Positions 45,083-54,117 of a stretch of 64,000 nucleotides of DNA are shown here, piece by piece. The notes beneath the pieces are model-generated. The model saw nothing but the letters and a program-made list of their open reading frames with translations. It searched no databases and was not told where the DNA came from. How positions within the stretch are numbered: position 1 is the stretch's first letter; each line of letters opens with the position of its first letter. Where the stretch lies: the NCBI RefSeq assembly GCF_016863035.1, contig NZ_BOOC01000035.1, positions 1-64,000 of the forward strand. Direction: 5' to 3'. Source of the DNA: Microbispora corallina (GTDB lineage Bacteria > Actinomycetota > Actinomycetes > Streptosporangiales > Streptosporangiaceae). A program made the position numbers and the translations under genes.

Positions 45083-45712
45083 CTAGCGATCCTCCCACGC
45101 GTGAGCCTTGACCCAGCCCAGCGCCATGTCGAGGGCGAGCACGAAGGGCTGTTCGTCCTGCATCGTCTCGGCGAGCAGATATCCGCCCTGCAGCGCCGCG
45201 ACCACCTCGAGGGCGAGGTCCTCCGCCGCGGCCTCGGAGTGCAGTTCACCGCTCTCCTGCAGGCGAACGAAGGCGCTCGCCAACTCGCCCGTCCACGTGC
45301 CGAAGGCGCCCGACAGCGTACGGCGAGCAGAATCGGAGCGGCCGGCGAGCTCGTTGGCCAGTGAGCCGACCGGACATCGGTAGCCGGCCTCGCCCAGGTT
45401 CGCCACCAGCGCGTCACGCCACTTCTCGAGCGCCGGCATCGAGCTCACCTGCTCGAGCAGCTGCTTGTGCGCGGAGAGCACGCGGTTCGCCTGCGCCGCG
45501 ATCACTTCGGCGACCAGCACCTCTTTGTCGGGAAAGTAGTGATACAGCTGCGACTTGCTGACGCCGCAGATGTCCACCACCTGATCGAGAGTCGTCGCCG
45601 CGACCCCTTGCCGGTGCATCAGGTCCGCGGTGGTCGCCACGATGCGTTCGCGAGTGGCCGCGCCGCGCGCGGTATGTCGCGAAGGATCGCTTCCCGACCC
45701 TCTACCAGGCAT
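45083..45712 (-). CDS. TetR-family regulator
   Basis: A 209-residue regulator. HTH: TRERIVATTADLMHRQGVAA then CGVSKSQLYHYFPDKEVLV; C-terminal domain includes GYRCPVGSLANELAG and ends GGYLLAETMQDEQPFVLALD. ATG 45712 is chosen over GTG 45736. A decayed relative with the same C-terminal motif lies at 49.2-49.5 kb. The oxidoreductase upstream on the same strand may be under its control. Confidence 0.9.
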   Translation of the reverse strand: MPGRGSGSDPSRHTARGAATRERIVATTADLMHRQGVAATTLDQVVDICGVSKSQLYHYFPDKEVLVAEVIAAQANRVLSAHKQLLEQVSSMPALEKWRDALVANLGEAGYRCPVGSLANELAGRSDSARRTLSGAFGTWTGELASAFVRLQESGELHSEAAAEDLALEVVAALQGGYLLAETMQDEQPFVLALDMALGWVKAHAWEDR

Positions 45713-45783
45713 GATGCCAAATGTATACCTGCCCACACCTCCAGGTCGCCGGATGTCATGGGGTTACCCCTCGCCCCGAGTCC

Positions 45784-46701
45784 TCACGGACGAACACGGA
45801 TGATCGTCTTCCCGCTGATCCGCTCGGCCGGATTCAAGGCGGCGACGGCGTCGTCGAGGGTTGCGATGGTGCCGATGTTCGTCCGCAGCCGTCCGTCACG
45901 CACCCGCCGGACGATCTCACCCAGTTGGGCCCGATCGGCCTCGACGACGAAGTCGATCGCCAGGCCGTCCGCGGGCCGCACCTCGGGCGGCCCGACGACG
46001 GACACCAGCGTTCCTCCGGCCTTAACCAGACCCGCGGACCGCCTCTGGATGTCGCCGCCGATGACGTCGAAGACGAGATCGACTCCGCCGACGTCTTCCA
46101 GCGCCTCGTTGTCGAGGTCGACGAACTCGCGCGCGCCGAAGTCGAGCGCCTTCTGACGGTCGGCAGCGCGTCCGGTGCCGATGACGTACGCACCGAACTC
46201 ACGGGCGAGCTGCGTCACCGTCGACCCGACTGCGCCGGCCGCGCCGTGAACGAGCACGCTCTGCCCCGCCTGAAGGCGGCCGTGGTCGAACAGCCCCTGC
46301 CACGCGGTCAGCCCCGAAATCGGCAGGCTCGCGCCCACCGTGAAGTCGACGTCGCCCGGGAGCGGCGCGAGGTTGCGTGCCTCGACGGCCACGAACTCCG
46401 CCAGGGTGCCGTCGCGATGCCAGTCCGTGAGGCCGAACACCCGTTGTCCCACCGACAGCCCCGTCGTGCCATAGCCGAGCGAGGTGACCAGTCCGGCCAG
46501 CTCGTGCCCAGGGATCGACGGTGTCCGGTCACGGTCGCGGCGATCGGTCCACGTCGAGGGCCACGCCATCTCAGTCGGGACGAATCCCGACGCGTGAACC
46601 TCGACGACGACGTCGTTTATGGCTGCCGGCGGCTCGGGCCGCTCCACCAGCGTCATCCCGGCCGTTCCCGCAGCCTGGTCCGTCACCACGATCGCTTTCA
46701 T
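45784..46701 (-). CDS. NADP-dependent MDR oxidoreductase
   Basis: A 305-residue zinc-less medium-chain reductase: GroES-like half with VVVEVHASGFVPTEMAWPST and PSIPGHELAGLV, Rossmann half with SVLVHGAAGAVGSTVTQLAR (AxGxVG) and FDVIGGDIQRRSAGLV. GAGGAGAC precedes ATG 46701. Members reduce quinones, enones or related electrophiles. It sits between a sigma factor and a TetR gene, all minus strand. Confidence 0.9.
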   Translation of the reverse strand: MKAIVVTDQAAGTAGMTLVERPEPPAAINDVVVEVHASGFVPTEMAWPSTWTDRRDRDRTPSIPGHELAGLVTSLGYGTTGLSVGQRVFGLTDWHRDGTLAEFVAVEARNLAPLPGDVDFTVGASLPISGLTAWQGLFDHGRLQAGQSVLVHGAAGAVGSTVTQLAREFGAYVIGTGRAADRQKALDFGAREFVDLDNEALEDVGGVDLVFDVIGGDIQRRSAGLVKAGGTLVSVVGPPEVRPADGLAIDFVVEADRAQLGEIVRRVRDGRLRTNIGTIATLDDAVAALNPAERISGKTIIRVRP

Positions 46702-46827
46702 GGGAATCGTCTCCTCGGTCAGTTGTCTCTTCGATGGGCGCGTGTCGCTCACGGCCCGGCGATCGAGCGCGCTGTCTCGTTCGGGCTCTCACCAGGGAGA
46801 CGAGGTGGCCCCTCGGGTTGTGACAGC

Positions 46828-47718
46828 TCAGATGTGAGAAAGCTTGTCCGGGTTGATGACCCTGCGGTACGCGGTGATCAGACCGTATGTGATCTGCAGT
46901 GTGTCCACGGAGTAGACGCGGCCCTCCCGGTGGCACACCAGGGCGAGCTCGCCGCCGACCTCGACGAGGTCGATGCGGTCGGGACTCCACCGGCGGCCCA
47001 CCCGCACCATCACCTCGGCGACGCGTCCACCGCCGCAGACGGGCTTGCGCATCGCGGCGACCTTGCCGCCGCCATCGGTGACGTAGACGGCGTCGGGGTG
47101 CAGCAGCCTGACCAGGCCGGCCAGATCCCCGGCCTCGTAGGCGGCGCGAAAGGCCGCCAGCACACGTTCACGCTCCGCCCTCGACGCCTGCGGCGACGAC
47201 CGCTTCGCGCCGGCCACCCGCCGCCGCGCCCGCGAGGCCAACTGCCGGGCGCCCGGCACGGAGACATCCAGCACCTCGGCGATCCGGACGAACTCGAGAC
47301 CGAAGACATCGTGCAGGACGAAGGCCACCCGCTCCAGCGGGCTCAACTCCTCCATGATCAGGAGCATCGCCGAGCCGACGGACTCGTCGACCAGGACCGG
47401 CTCGGATGCGTCCGGCCCCGTCAGCAGCGGTTCCGGCAGCCACGGCCCGACATACGTCTCCCGGCGGAAACGAGCACTCTTGAGAATGTCGTACGACCGC
47501 CGTGCGGCCACCGTCACCAGCCAGGACCGCAGATCGTCGATGCCCCGCAGATCTGTTCCGGCCGCCCGCAGCCACACGTCCTGGGTCACGTCCTCGGCAT
47601 CGGCCACACCGCCCAGCAGCCGGTAGGCCACGCCGAAGACCGCGGGCCGGTGCCTTTCCCATTCGGCTCCGAGCGCGTCCTCGTGCTCAGACCGTCCAGG
47701 CGCGTTCTCCTTGCCCAT
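46828..47718 (-). CDS. SigJ-like ECF RNA polymerase sigma factor with SnoaL domain
   Basis: A 296-residue ECF factor. Sigma-2 region: FGVAYRLLGGVADAEDVTQD and RSWLVTVAARRSYDILKSAR; sigma-4: SPLERVAFVLHDVFGLEFVR then LDVSVPGARQLASRARRR. The C-terminal about 110 residues form an NTF2/SnoaL-like fold (AAYEAGDLAGLVRLLHPDAV), the feature of the ECF41/SigJ group, in which that domain tunes activity in place of an anti-sigma factor. ECF41 genes often sit next to carboxymuconolactone decarboxylases or oxidoreductases; here the oxidoreductase is 126 bp downstream. Confidence 0.93.
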   Translation of the reverse strand: MGKENAPGRSEHEDALGAEWERHRPAVFGVAYRLLGGVADAEDVTQDVWLRAAGTDLRGIDDLRSWLVTVAARRSYDILKSARFRRETYVGPWLPEPLLTGPDASEPVLVDESVGSAMLLIMEELSPLERVAFVLHDVFGLEFVRIAEVLDVSVPGARQLASRARRRVAGAKRSSPQASRAERERVLAAFRAAYEAGDLAGLVRLLHPDAVYVTDGGGKVAAMRKPVCGGGRVAEVMVRVGRRWSPDRIDLVEVGGELALVCHREGRVYSVDTLQITYGLITAYRRVINPDKLSHI

Positions 47719-47831
47719 ACAGATCGCGACCTCCCCCAGCTTGCGGATCCGGCGCTGTCATCCGTGCACGGCACGCCGCGGGAAAAGCCGCGCCGGGTCG
47801 GCGCGGAAGGGCCCCGGCCGCCGGCGGTCCC

Positions 47832-49148
47832 TCACCGGCCCTTCACCCAAGCCTCGAACGGATTTGTTCCAAGGCTTTTCCGGCAGCGTCTCCAGGGGAG
47901 CACCGCGCCCGGCTGGGGGAGGTTCCGCTCGCCGATCGCGTTCCGGTCGAGGAGTGGCAGCCGGAGGACGAACCGCGCTCCGCGGGGGGAGTCCTCGATC
48001 CGCAGCGTTCCCCGGTGGGCGCGGGCGATGTCGCGGGAGATCGCCAGCCCCAGTCCGGTGCCTCCGGAGTCTCGGCGCCGTCCCTCGTCCAGGCGGGTGA
48101 ACCGCTCGAAGACCCGCTCACGGTCGGCAGGCGCGATCCCGTCGCCGTCGTCGGTGACCGCGAGGACCGCCTGACCGTCGGCGGATCCGACGCAGACCGT
48201 GACGCCGGTCGCCGCGTGGCGCCGCGCGTTGTCCAACAGGTTGCCCACCAGCCGGATCAGCTGGATCCGCGAACCGTGCACCCACACGTCCCCGGCCGTG
48301 TCGAGCGCCATCGGCGTACCGCCGGAGTGAGCGTCCACCTCTTCGGTGACCAGCGCCGCGAGGTCGACGGGCTCGTGCGGCGCCGGCTGACCGCCGCGCA
48401 GCCCGGCCATCGTCAGCAGGTCCTGGACGATCGCCTCGAGCCGTCCGGTGGCCGACAGCGCCCCCCGGATGGTGTCCCGGGGGTCGATGTGTTCGGGGTG
48501 GAGCAGGGCTTCCTCCAGTTGCACCTTCAGGCCGGCGATCGGTGTCCTGAGTTCGTGGGAGGTGACGGAGGCGAGCCGGTACTGCTGCTCCGCCGGGCGG
48601 AGCGCCCTGCCGATGATCCACCACATCAGGCGCCCGCCCAGCAGGACGGTGAGGAGTGCGGGCCCCGCGATGAGGTATTCGAGCCGGTGCGTCGCCAGAA
48701 GGGGCGGCTCGACCGTTCCGGCGTAGACGACCGGGGCGTCGGGGGCCGGCGACACCCGGTTGGCCATGAGCAGGACGCACCGCTCGCCCGCGGCGCACTC
48801 CACGCGTCGCTGGAGCCGGTTGTCAGCTGAGGGCCGGAACGTGCTCAGCCGCGGCCGCCCCGTCGCGCCCGGGCTGGCGTCCACGACACTGCCCCGCGCG
48901 TCCACCAACTGGACCAGGTCGACGGTTCCGGAGACGGAGGCGGGGTGCGGCAGCGCGCCGCCGCGTACCTGCGCGCTCCACTGGGCGGCGACCTGCTCGG
49001 CGTCGAAGAACACCTGGTCCTCGATCCTGTATCGGATCGCCACGTCAAGGCTCGCCCCACCGAGGACCGTGAGCAGGACCAACACCATCGTCGCCACTGT
49101 CGCGTAATATGCCTGCATCGAGTGCAGAGACGGCATCGGACTCACCAT
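47832..49148 (-). CDS. Sensor histidine kinase, no adjacent response regulator
   Basis: About 438 residues. Two membrane helices (TVATMVLVLLTVLGGASLDV and LLTVLLGGRLMWWIIG) flank an external domain with two cysteines (ECAAGERC). Phospho-His in SVTSHELRTPIAGLKVQLEE, N box LLDNARRHA, G boxes DDGDGIAP and GGTGLGLAISRDIA. The HAMP region is very short. The start may be ATG 49148, GTG 49145 or ATG 49136. A near-perfect palindrome lies 36 bp upstream, so it may be under TetR-type control. Confidence 0.88.
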   Translation of the reverse strand: MVSPMPSLHSMQAYYATVATMVLVLLTVLGGASLDVAIRYRIEDQVFFDAEQVAAQWSAQVRGGALPHPASVSGTVDLVQLVDARGSVVDASPGATGRPRLSTFRPSADNRLQRRVECAAGERCVLLMANRVSPAPDAPVVYAGTVEPPLLATHRLEYLIAGPALLTVLLGGRLMWWIIGRALRPAEQQYRLASVTSHELRTPIAGLKVQLEEALLHPEHIDPRDTIRGALSATGRLEAIVQDLLTMAGLRGGQPAPHEPVDLAALVTEEVDAHSGGTPMALDTAGDVWVHGSRIQLIRLVGNLLDNARRHAATGVTVCVGSADGQAVLAVTDDGDGIAPADRERVFERFTRLDEGRRRDSGGTGLGLAISRDIARAHRGTLRIEDSPRGARFVLRLPLLDRNAIGERNLPQPGAVLPWRRCRKSLGTNPFEAWVKGR

Positions 49149-49475
49149 TCTCCTGCCGCACCCGGTGGACCCCCACCGAGGGCAAGTGGACGATTTCGTC
49201 CACTTTGCGGTAAATGTCCGATTATGTCAAAACGGGCGACCGGAGCCCTGATGTTGGCATTCACGCGGTCCAGCACCACGTCGAGGGCGACCACGAAGGG
49301 CCGTTCGTCCCGCATGGTCCCGCTGAGCAGGTAGCCGTCCGGCAGGGCGTCGCCGTCCGCCACAGCCTGGTGAAACGTGAGACCGCGACGGTCGCGACGA
49401 CGCGCTCGCGAGTGGCCGCACCGCGCGCGGCGAGCGTCGGAGCATCCTTCCCCGGCCTCGAACGGCCATGCCCAC
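49142..49475 (-). pseudogene. TetR-family pseudogene
   Basis: The minus strand has an N-terminal piece (ARGAATRERVVATVAV, cf. ARGAATRERIVATTAD of the intact TetR at 45.1-45.7 kb) joined after a large deletion and frame change to a C-terminal piece (GDALPDGYLLSGTMRDERPF, then VVALDVVLDRVNA; cf. GGYLLAETMQDEQPF). The HTH recognition helix and most of the ligand domain are gone. The flanking palindromes are probably its former operators. Confidence 0.7.
49184..49205. promoter_or_regulatory. Palindrome before the histidine kinase gene
   Basis: A 22-bp near-perfect palindrome with 10-bp arms (AAGTGGACGA / TCGTCCACTT) around TT. The core TGGAC-N6-GTCCA recurs at 49544-49559, on the other side of the TetR pseudogene. 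Confidence 0.65.
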
Positions 49476-49543
49476 AACCCCGTGGGGGCGCGGCAGGCCC
49501 GCCGGAGGAGTGGCCTTGACAACTCCGACACATCATCACAAAA

Positions 49544-49559
49544 TGGACTGAATCGTCCA
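49544..49559. promoter_or_regulatory. Second TGGAC-N6-GTCCA site
   Basis: TGGACTGAATCGTCCA lies upstream of the TetR pseudogene and before the truncated kinase gene on the opposite strand. It shares the TGGAC-N6-GTCCA core with the 49184-49205 site. Confidence 0.5.
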
Positions 49560-49723
49560 ATCCTCCGCCGGGGTCACCCGACGGCCGCCCGGCGCGGTCG
49601 CGACCACGCCCGCGTGGAGGAGGCGGACACCACGCCAGGCGACACCCCGCTCGACGACCCGCACCCGCGGGCCGCGAACTCGACTCCCCGACAGTACGAC
49701 CGGTGGCGAGCAGGAGCGGGGGC

Positions 49724-50713
49724 ATGACAGTGATCTTTCGTGGCGGCAACGGGCATGTACGGGCACTCGCCGGCCGCCTGCGGCGGGTCCGCGCCGGGCG
49801 GGTCGCCGACGTCCTCCCGATCGGGGTCCTGGCGGTCTTCAACGGGCCGCGAGCGGGGGACAGGTCGCTGCGGGCGGTGGCGTCCATCCGCCTCGAACTG
49901 GACGCGATCAACCTCGGGGACGCGAGAACCCGGGTCTTCGAGACAGGCGGGGGCGGGGAGGTCGCCCGGCTCGCCCGGGCCGTCAACAGGACGTTGGAAC
50001 GGCTGCGCGAGGCCGACGATCGCGCCGAACGCGCCCGGGAACGGCAGCGGCAGTTCGCCTCGGACGCCTCGCACGAACTGTGCACCCCCATCGCCGCACT
50101 GCGCACGCGGTTGGAGGAGGCGCAGTTGCATCCGGACGAGACCGATCTGGACGACCTTCTCGGTCACACGTTGCGTGACCTCGACCGGGTGCAGGGCATC
50201 GTCACCGACCTGCTCCTTCTGACCCGCCTGGGGACCGCCCCTCGGACAGCGGAACGGGTGAACCTCACGGCGCTGGTCCGGTCGGAGGCCGCCCGGCAGG
50301 TGGACGGGCACGACCTCTGTCTCCGGCTCGATCCCGGGGTGATCGTCGAGGGTGATCCGGAGCAGATCCTCCGGATGCTCGGCAATCTGCTCGACAACGC
50401 CCGGCGGCACGCCGCCCGCACGATACGGATCGGCCTGCGTCGCGCGGGGGACGGCGCCGAGTTGACGGTCGCCGACGACGGAGAGGGCATTGCCCCGGCC
50501 GACCGCGAGCGGATCTTCCACCGCTTCGCGCGGTTGGACGCCGCCCGCAGCCGCGACCGGGGAGGCGCCGGCCTCGGCCTGGCCGTCGCTCGCAGCATCG
50601 CCTCGGCGCACCACGGCAGCCTCCACGTCGAGGAGTCCGTGTACGGCGGAGCGTGCTTCGTCCTGCGGATGCCGCTCTCTTCGAGCGGCCACGCGGGATC
50701 CGCCCGGCTCTGA
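49724..50713 (+). CDS. N-terminally truncated histidine kinase
   Basis: About 329 residues. It has a HAMP-like segment (VASIRLELDAINLGDARTRV), phospho-His domain FASDASHELCTPIAALRTRL, N box LLDNARRHA and G boxes DDGEGIAP and GGAGLGLAVARSIA, but no membrane helix before HAMP. The H-box is HELCTP where HELRTP is usual. Relatives have a two-helix sensor before HAMP, so the 5' end seems replaced by a short Gly/Arg-rich sequence. GGAGCGGGGG precedes ATG 49724. It may be a decaying gene or a soluble kinase. No response regulator is nearby. Confidence 0.7.
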   Translation: MTVIFRGGNGHVRALAGRLRRVRAGRVADVLPIGVLAVFNGPRAGDRSLRAVASIRLELDAINLGDARTRVFETGGGGEVARLARAVNRTLERLREADDRAERARERQRQFASDASHELCTPIAALRTRLEEAQLHPDETDLDDLLGHTLRDLDRVQGIVTDLLLLTRLGTAPRTAERVNLTALVRSEAARQVDGHDLCLRLDPGVIVEGDPEQILRMLGNLLDNARRHAARTIRIGLRRAGDGAELTVADDGEGIAPADRERIFHRFARLDAARSRDRGGAGLGLAVARSIASAHHGSLHVEESVYGGACFVLRMPLSSSGHAGSARL

Positions 50714-51179
50714 CGTCGGGGCTCGCCCCGCGCCGCTCCCGCGAGGTCGCGGTGAGCGCGCCGTCCGCACGCTCGACGCCTCTGTCGATGCGCTGGAGTC
50801 CGGGCCGACCGACACCGTGCACGGGCCGATGAAGCAATGCCCGCCAAGCGGGCGGCCGGCGCCGACTGGGTTATGCCCGGTGTCTCCGCCAGCTCGAACA
50901 CCACCCGCTCCTGTCCGAGGTGCAGCCCGTGGCGCGCCGGCAGCCGCTGCATCCACCCCCGATGCGCGAACGCGATCAGCGCCGGCGCGTAGCTCAGCGG
51001 CGCGTGGTCGGCCGGGGACGTCATCGCCACCGCCTGGATAGCCGGCCATGTCACAGGACAACTACCCAGCCGGCTATCCAACTGGGTGGAACTCCCGACA
51101 GCGCGCAGCGGCTCCTGACCCACGCCGGCGTCCACGACCTTTAGGCCTTCCCAGGGGCGGCGGACGGGTGTATCTGTAT
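50714..51179. other. Intergenic stretch with a possible coding remnant
   Basis: No intact gene. On the minus strand about 50870-51060 reads with G/C-ended codons (SPADHAPLSYAPALIAFAHR, then WMQRLPARHGLHLGQERVVF) but lacks a convincing start and end. I cannot name the family; it looks like a remnant. Confidence 0.4.
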
Positions 51180-51193
51180 GAAAATCGATTTGC
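51180..51193. promoter_or_regulatory. LacI-regulon operator, xylanase promoter
   Basis: GAAAATCGATTTGC, 41 bp before the GH10 start codon. It is one of four copies of a CAAATCGATTTG-like palindrome in the xylan locus. Confidence 0.8.
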
Positions 51194-51233
51194 ATAGCGC
51201 GGTTCTTCGAACAACTCGGTGAAGGAGGATGCG

Positions 51234-52391
51234 ATGGCAGGTCAGGGAGGTCTCCGTCGGCGGTCGTTCCTCGGCGGCCTGGGCGCCGCGGTGCTGCTGG
51301 GCGGCGGAGCGTCGCAGGTCGTGAACGCGGGTGCGGCGTGGGCGGCACCGACAGGCGGCCTGTATCAGGCGGCGCTGGCCAAGGGGATCCGGTACGGCTC
51401 CTCTGCCGCGACGTGGCAGGTGCAGCCGGACCCCGCCTACGCGGCGCTGTACGCGCGCGAGAGCGGGATGCTGCTCACCGAGGACGACCTGCTGTGGTAT
51501 CGGCTCAAGCCGACGCAGGACTCGCCTCTCGACTTCAGTTACGGCGACCAGATCGTGTCGTTCGCCGCCGGCAACGCTCAGCCGGTGCTCGCGGCTCACC
51601 TGGTCTGGGACGAGGGACTGGGTGACGGGTGGGACCCGGATGCCTTGTACAACCTCAGCCCGCAGGACGCACGCGACCTTCTCTTCGGGACGATCCAGCA
51701 GGAGGTCGCACACTATGCCGGACGGGTGAAGGCCTGGGTGGTCGCCAATGAGGTGACCGACGGGCGCCGGAAGGACGCCAACGGGTTCTGGACCGTCGAG
51801 CCCTGGTATCAGACGATCGGGCCCACCTACGTGGAGCAGGCGTTCACGCTCGCCCACCAGTACGACCCGAACGCTCTGCTTCTCATCAACGAATTCGGAT
51901 TCGAGACCGGGTCGGACGCGGCCGCCCGCCGGACGTCGATGCTCAAGGCCATCGACTATCTGAAGAGCAAGAACGTCCCGGTGCACGCGCTGGGGATCCA
52001 GGCACACCTGAATGCCGACGGGTTCGCCCGGAAGTTCGATACGGCGGCCTATCGGACATTCCTGTCGAACGTCGCGGCGCGGGGGCTGTCCATCTTCATC
52101 ACCGAGATGGACGTCCAGGACGACGGCCTGAAGGCCGACATCCCGAGCCGCGACGCGGCCGTGGCGGACGTGTACTCGCGCTATCTGTCCGTGGCCCTCC
52201 AGGAGCCCGCGGTGAAGGTCGTGCTCAACTTCGGGCTGAGCGACCGCTACACCTGGTTGCAGGAGGACTTCCCGCGCCAGGACGGAGCCGCGCGCCGGCC
52301 GCTGCCGTTCGACGAGAACCTCCAGCCGAAGCCGGCGTACACCGCGATCCTGCGGGCCTTCCAGAACGCCCCGGCACGCCCGCCCCTCTGA
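51234..52391 (+). CDS. Secreted GH10 endo-beta-1,4-xylanase (Tat)
   Basis: A 385-residue enzyme with a Tat signal (GLRRRSFLGGLGAAVLLGGG, cleavage near AWAA) and a GH10 barrel: RYGSSAATWQVQPDPAYAAL, LTEDDLLWYRLKP, HLVWDEGL, acid/base Glu in KAWVVANEVTDG and nucleophile Glu in LSIFITEMDVQDDG. The conserved W near the end is in FGLSDRYTWLQEDF. It has no carbohydrate-binding module. AAGGAGGATGCG before ATG 51234 fixes the start. Tat export suggests folding before secretion. It would release xylo-oligosaccharides taken up by the importer at 57-61 kb. Confidence 0.93.
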   Translation: MAGQGGLRRRSFLGGLGAAVLLGGGASQVVNAGAAWAAPTGGLYQAALAKGIRYGSSAATWQVQPDPAYAALYARESGMLLTEDDLLWYRLKPTQDSPLDFSYGDQIVSFAAGNAQPVLAAHLVWDEGLGDGWDPDALYNLSPQDARDLLFGTIQQEVAHYAGRVKAWVVANEVTDGRRKDANGFWTVEPWYQTIGPTYVEQAFTLAHQYDPNALLLINEFGFETGSDAAARRTSMLKAIDYLKSKNVPVHALGIQAHLNADGFARKFDTAAYRTFLSNVAARGLSIFITEMDVQDDGLKADIPSRDAAVADVYSRYLSVALQEPAVKVVLNFGLSDRYTWLQEDFPRQDGAARRPLPFDENLQPKPAYTAILRAFQNAPARPPL

Positions 52392-52413
52392 TCAGGATCG
52401 GCAGGGGTCCATT

Positions 52414-52445
52414 GTTCTGACCGGCGCGGATGCGCCGGTCAGAAC
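52414..52445. terminator. Bidirectional hairpin terminator
   Basis: A perfect 14-bp stem, GTTCTGACCGGCGC / GCGCCGGTCAGAAC, with GGAT loop, between convergent xylanase and amidohydrolase genes. Confidence 0.9.
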
Positions 52446-52458
52446 AGGATCCCCCTCG

Positions 52459-53607
52459 TCACAGCCGGTCGCCGTAGGTCTCTACGGCGTTGTCGCTGCT
52501 CACCCGCTGCCTGATCGCCGGCGGGAGCGACGCCAGGGCGTGCCGCGGGTCGTCGAAGTCCCAGTGCGGGTAATCGGAGCTGAACATCAGGGTGCGGTCC
52601 GCGCGGGCGATCTCGCAGAGCACGTGCAGGTGGTGGCGGCGCTTCGGCTCCGGAAGAGGCTGCGTGGTGAACCGGACGTGGTCCACGACGTACTCGCTGG
52701 GTAGCCGCTTGACCCACGGCACCTCGTCGCGCAGGCCCCTGATGTTCTTGTCGAGCCGCCACATCACGTCGGGGATCCAGCCCAGCCCGCCCTCGGTGAG
52801 GATCACCTTGAGGTTCGGGAAGCGCTCGAAGACCCCGTGGCAGACGAGGCTGATCACGTTCGCCTGGAACACCTGGCTCAGGCCGCTGTGCCACTCGACG
52901 TAGTAGGTCGGCGTCCCGCCTGCCATCGGCGGCGAGGTGTGGAAGATGCCCTCGCCGGAGTTGGGGTGGACGGCGACCGGAATGCCGACCTCGTTCGCGG
53001 CATCGTAGATCGGGTAATAGTGCCGGAGCCCCATCAGCATGTTGGTGAGCGGAAGCAGCACACCGACGAAGCGCTCATCCTCGGCCGCGCGCCGGATCTC
53101 CCGGGCCGCCAGCAGCGGGTCCTGCGCACCGACCACGATGTAACCGCGGTACCGGTCGTCGGCATCCAGCCAGGTTGTGGCGAGCCACCGGTTGTACGCC
53201 GAGGCGATCATCGCCGCGGCGTCCGGGTCGGGCATGGCCCCCAGTCCGAGCACCTCGCCGCCGATGAGCACCGCACGGTCGATGCCGTTGCCGTCGAGCA
53301 GCTGTTTCGCCGTGAAGACGGGGTCGGCGCCCGGCGCGGACCCGTCCGGAGCGCGGGCGTCGTCGCGGAGCACCCCGGCCTGGTTGACGTACAGCATGTT
53401 CCGCGGGATCGACACCGCCTCGCGATGCCCGGTCGTGGTGAGGTTGCGGCGCTCGTCGAGGCCCAGGCGGCGCTGCTCGGCCTGGGACAGGAACGGCCGG
53501 AGCTCCCCGAGGCCGCTCTTGGTGACCGGGTGGACGTCGCAGTCGACGAGCCGGTAGCGGCTCGGCGCGGACGCCTCGGCGAGGGACTGGTCGCGCAGGT
53601 CGGCCAT
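52459..53607 (-). CDS. ACMSD-like amidohydrolase
   Basis: A 382-residue amidohydrolase-2 superfamily protein. Metal ligands can be followed in order: D-x-H in RLVDCDVHPV, His in IPVAVHPNSGEG, His in VISLVCHGVFERFPNLKVIL and Asp in LMFSSDYPHWDFDDP. The last two motifs are those of the 2-amino-3-carboxymuconate semialdehyde decarboxylase-like group, whose members are decarboxylases, hydratases or hydrolases of aromatic or lactone substrates. It is divergent from the Rieske gene with a regulon operator between, so it likely acts in the same pathway as the sugar genes. The substrate is unknown. Confidence 0.85.
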   Translation of the reverse strand: MADLRDQSLAEASAPSRYRLVDCDVHPVTKSGLGELRPFLSQAEQRRLGLDERRNLTTTGHREAVSIPRNMLYVNQAGVLRDDARAPDGSAPGADPVFTAKQLLDGNGIDRAVLIGGEVLGLGAMPDPDAAAMIASAYNRWLATTWLDADDRYRGYIVVGAQDPLLAAREIRRAAEDERFVGVLLPLTNMLMGLRHYYPIYDAANEVGIPVAVHPNSGEGIFHTSPPMAGGTPTYYVEWHSGLSQVFQANVISLVCHGVFERFPNLKVILTEGGLGWIPDVMWRLDKNIRGLRDEVPWVKRLPSEYVVDHVRFTTQPLPEPKRRHHLHVLCEIARADRTLMFSSDYPHWDFDDPRHALASLPPAIRQRVSSDNAVETYGDRL

Positions 53608-53667
53608 GGGAGCTCCTGTCCGGACGGTTGTTGCAGAGACAGCGTGAAGCCGTCATAGTCATACTTA

Positions 53668-53681
53668 GCAAATCGATTGGC
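53668..53681. promoter_or_regulatory. LacI-regulon operator, amidohydrolase/Rieske
   Basis: GCAAATCGATTGGC, identical to the site before the binding-protein gene, between divergent starts at 53607 and 53710. Confidence 0.85.
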
Positions 53682-53709
53682 ATAGTGATAGAGGATCAGC
53701 GGTGGGCGC

Positions 53710-54060
53710 ATGGAAGTGAGGGTCGGCAGCGTCGAGGACGTGCGCCGGGACGGGTGCCGGACCGTCGACGTGAACGGGCGGCGGGTCGGCGTCGTCAGCG
53801 TCGGCGAGGAGTTCTTCGCGATCAGCGACAGGTGCCCGCACATGGGTGCGTCGATGTGCACGGGCTCGCTGAGCGGTACCCTCGTCGCCGCCGACCCGCA
53901 CGAATACGTCTACGGCAAGGCCGGCCGCGTGATCCGCTGCCCCTGGCACGGCTGGGAGTTCGACATCGAGAGCGGCCGGTCGCTCCTGGAGCCGAAGCGC
54001 GTCGGGCTCAAGACCTACCGGGTCACCCAGCAGGACGGCGAGGTCGTGCTGCACGTGTAG
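53710..54060 (+). CDS. Rieske-type [2Fe-2S] ferredoxin
   Basis: A 116-residue Rieske protein. The cluster ligands are in DRCPHMGASMCTG (Cys-x-His) and VIRCPWHGWEFDIESG (Cys-x2-His), with an insertion of about 45 residues between the motifs (longer than usual for ferredoxins, about 17). It has no oxygenase active-site domain, so it is a ferredoxin-like carrier or regulatory subunit. No oxygenase or reductase gene is adjacent. It is convergent with the Gfo/Idh gene. Confidence 0.88.
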   Translation: MEVRVGSVEDVRRDGCRTVDVNGRRVGVVSVGEEFFAISDRCPHMGASMCTGSLSGTLVAADPHEYVYGKAGRVIRCPWHGWEFDIESGRSLLEPKRVGLKTYRVTQQDGEVVLHV

Positions 54061-54117
54061 GCACCCGGCGCCCGCTCGCGGGACAGTGAACCACCACGCC
54101 CACGACTGCGGGCCGCC

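Noticed and set aside
47832-50713. The two kinases as a two-component system
   Set aside because: Both are kinases on opposite strands; no receiver-domain gene lies between or beside them.
53710-54060. Rieske protein as an aromatic-ring dioxygenase subunit
   Set aside because: It is only 116 residues and has no catalytic domain; no oxygenase is adjacent.
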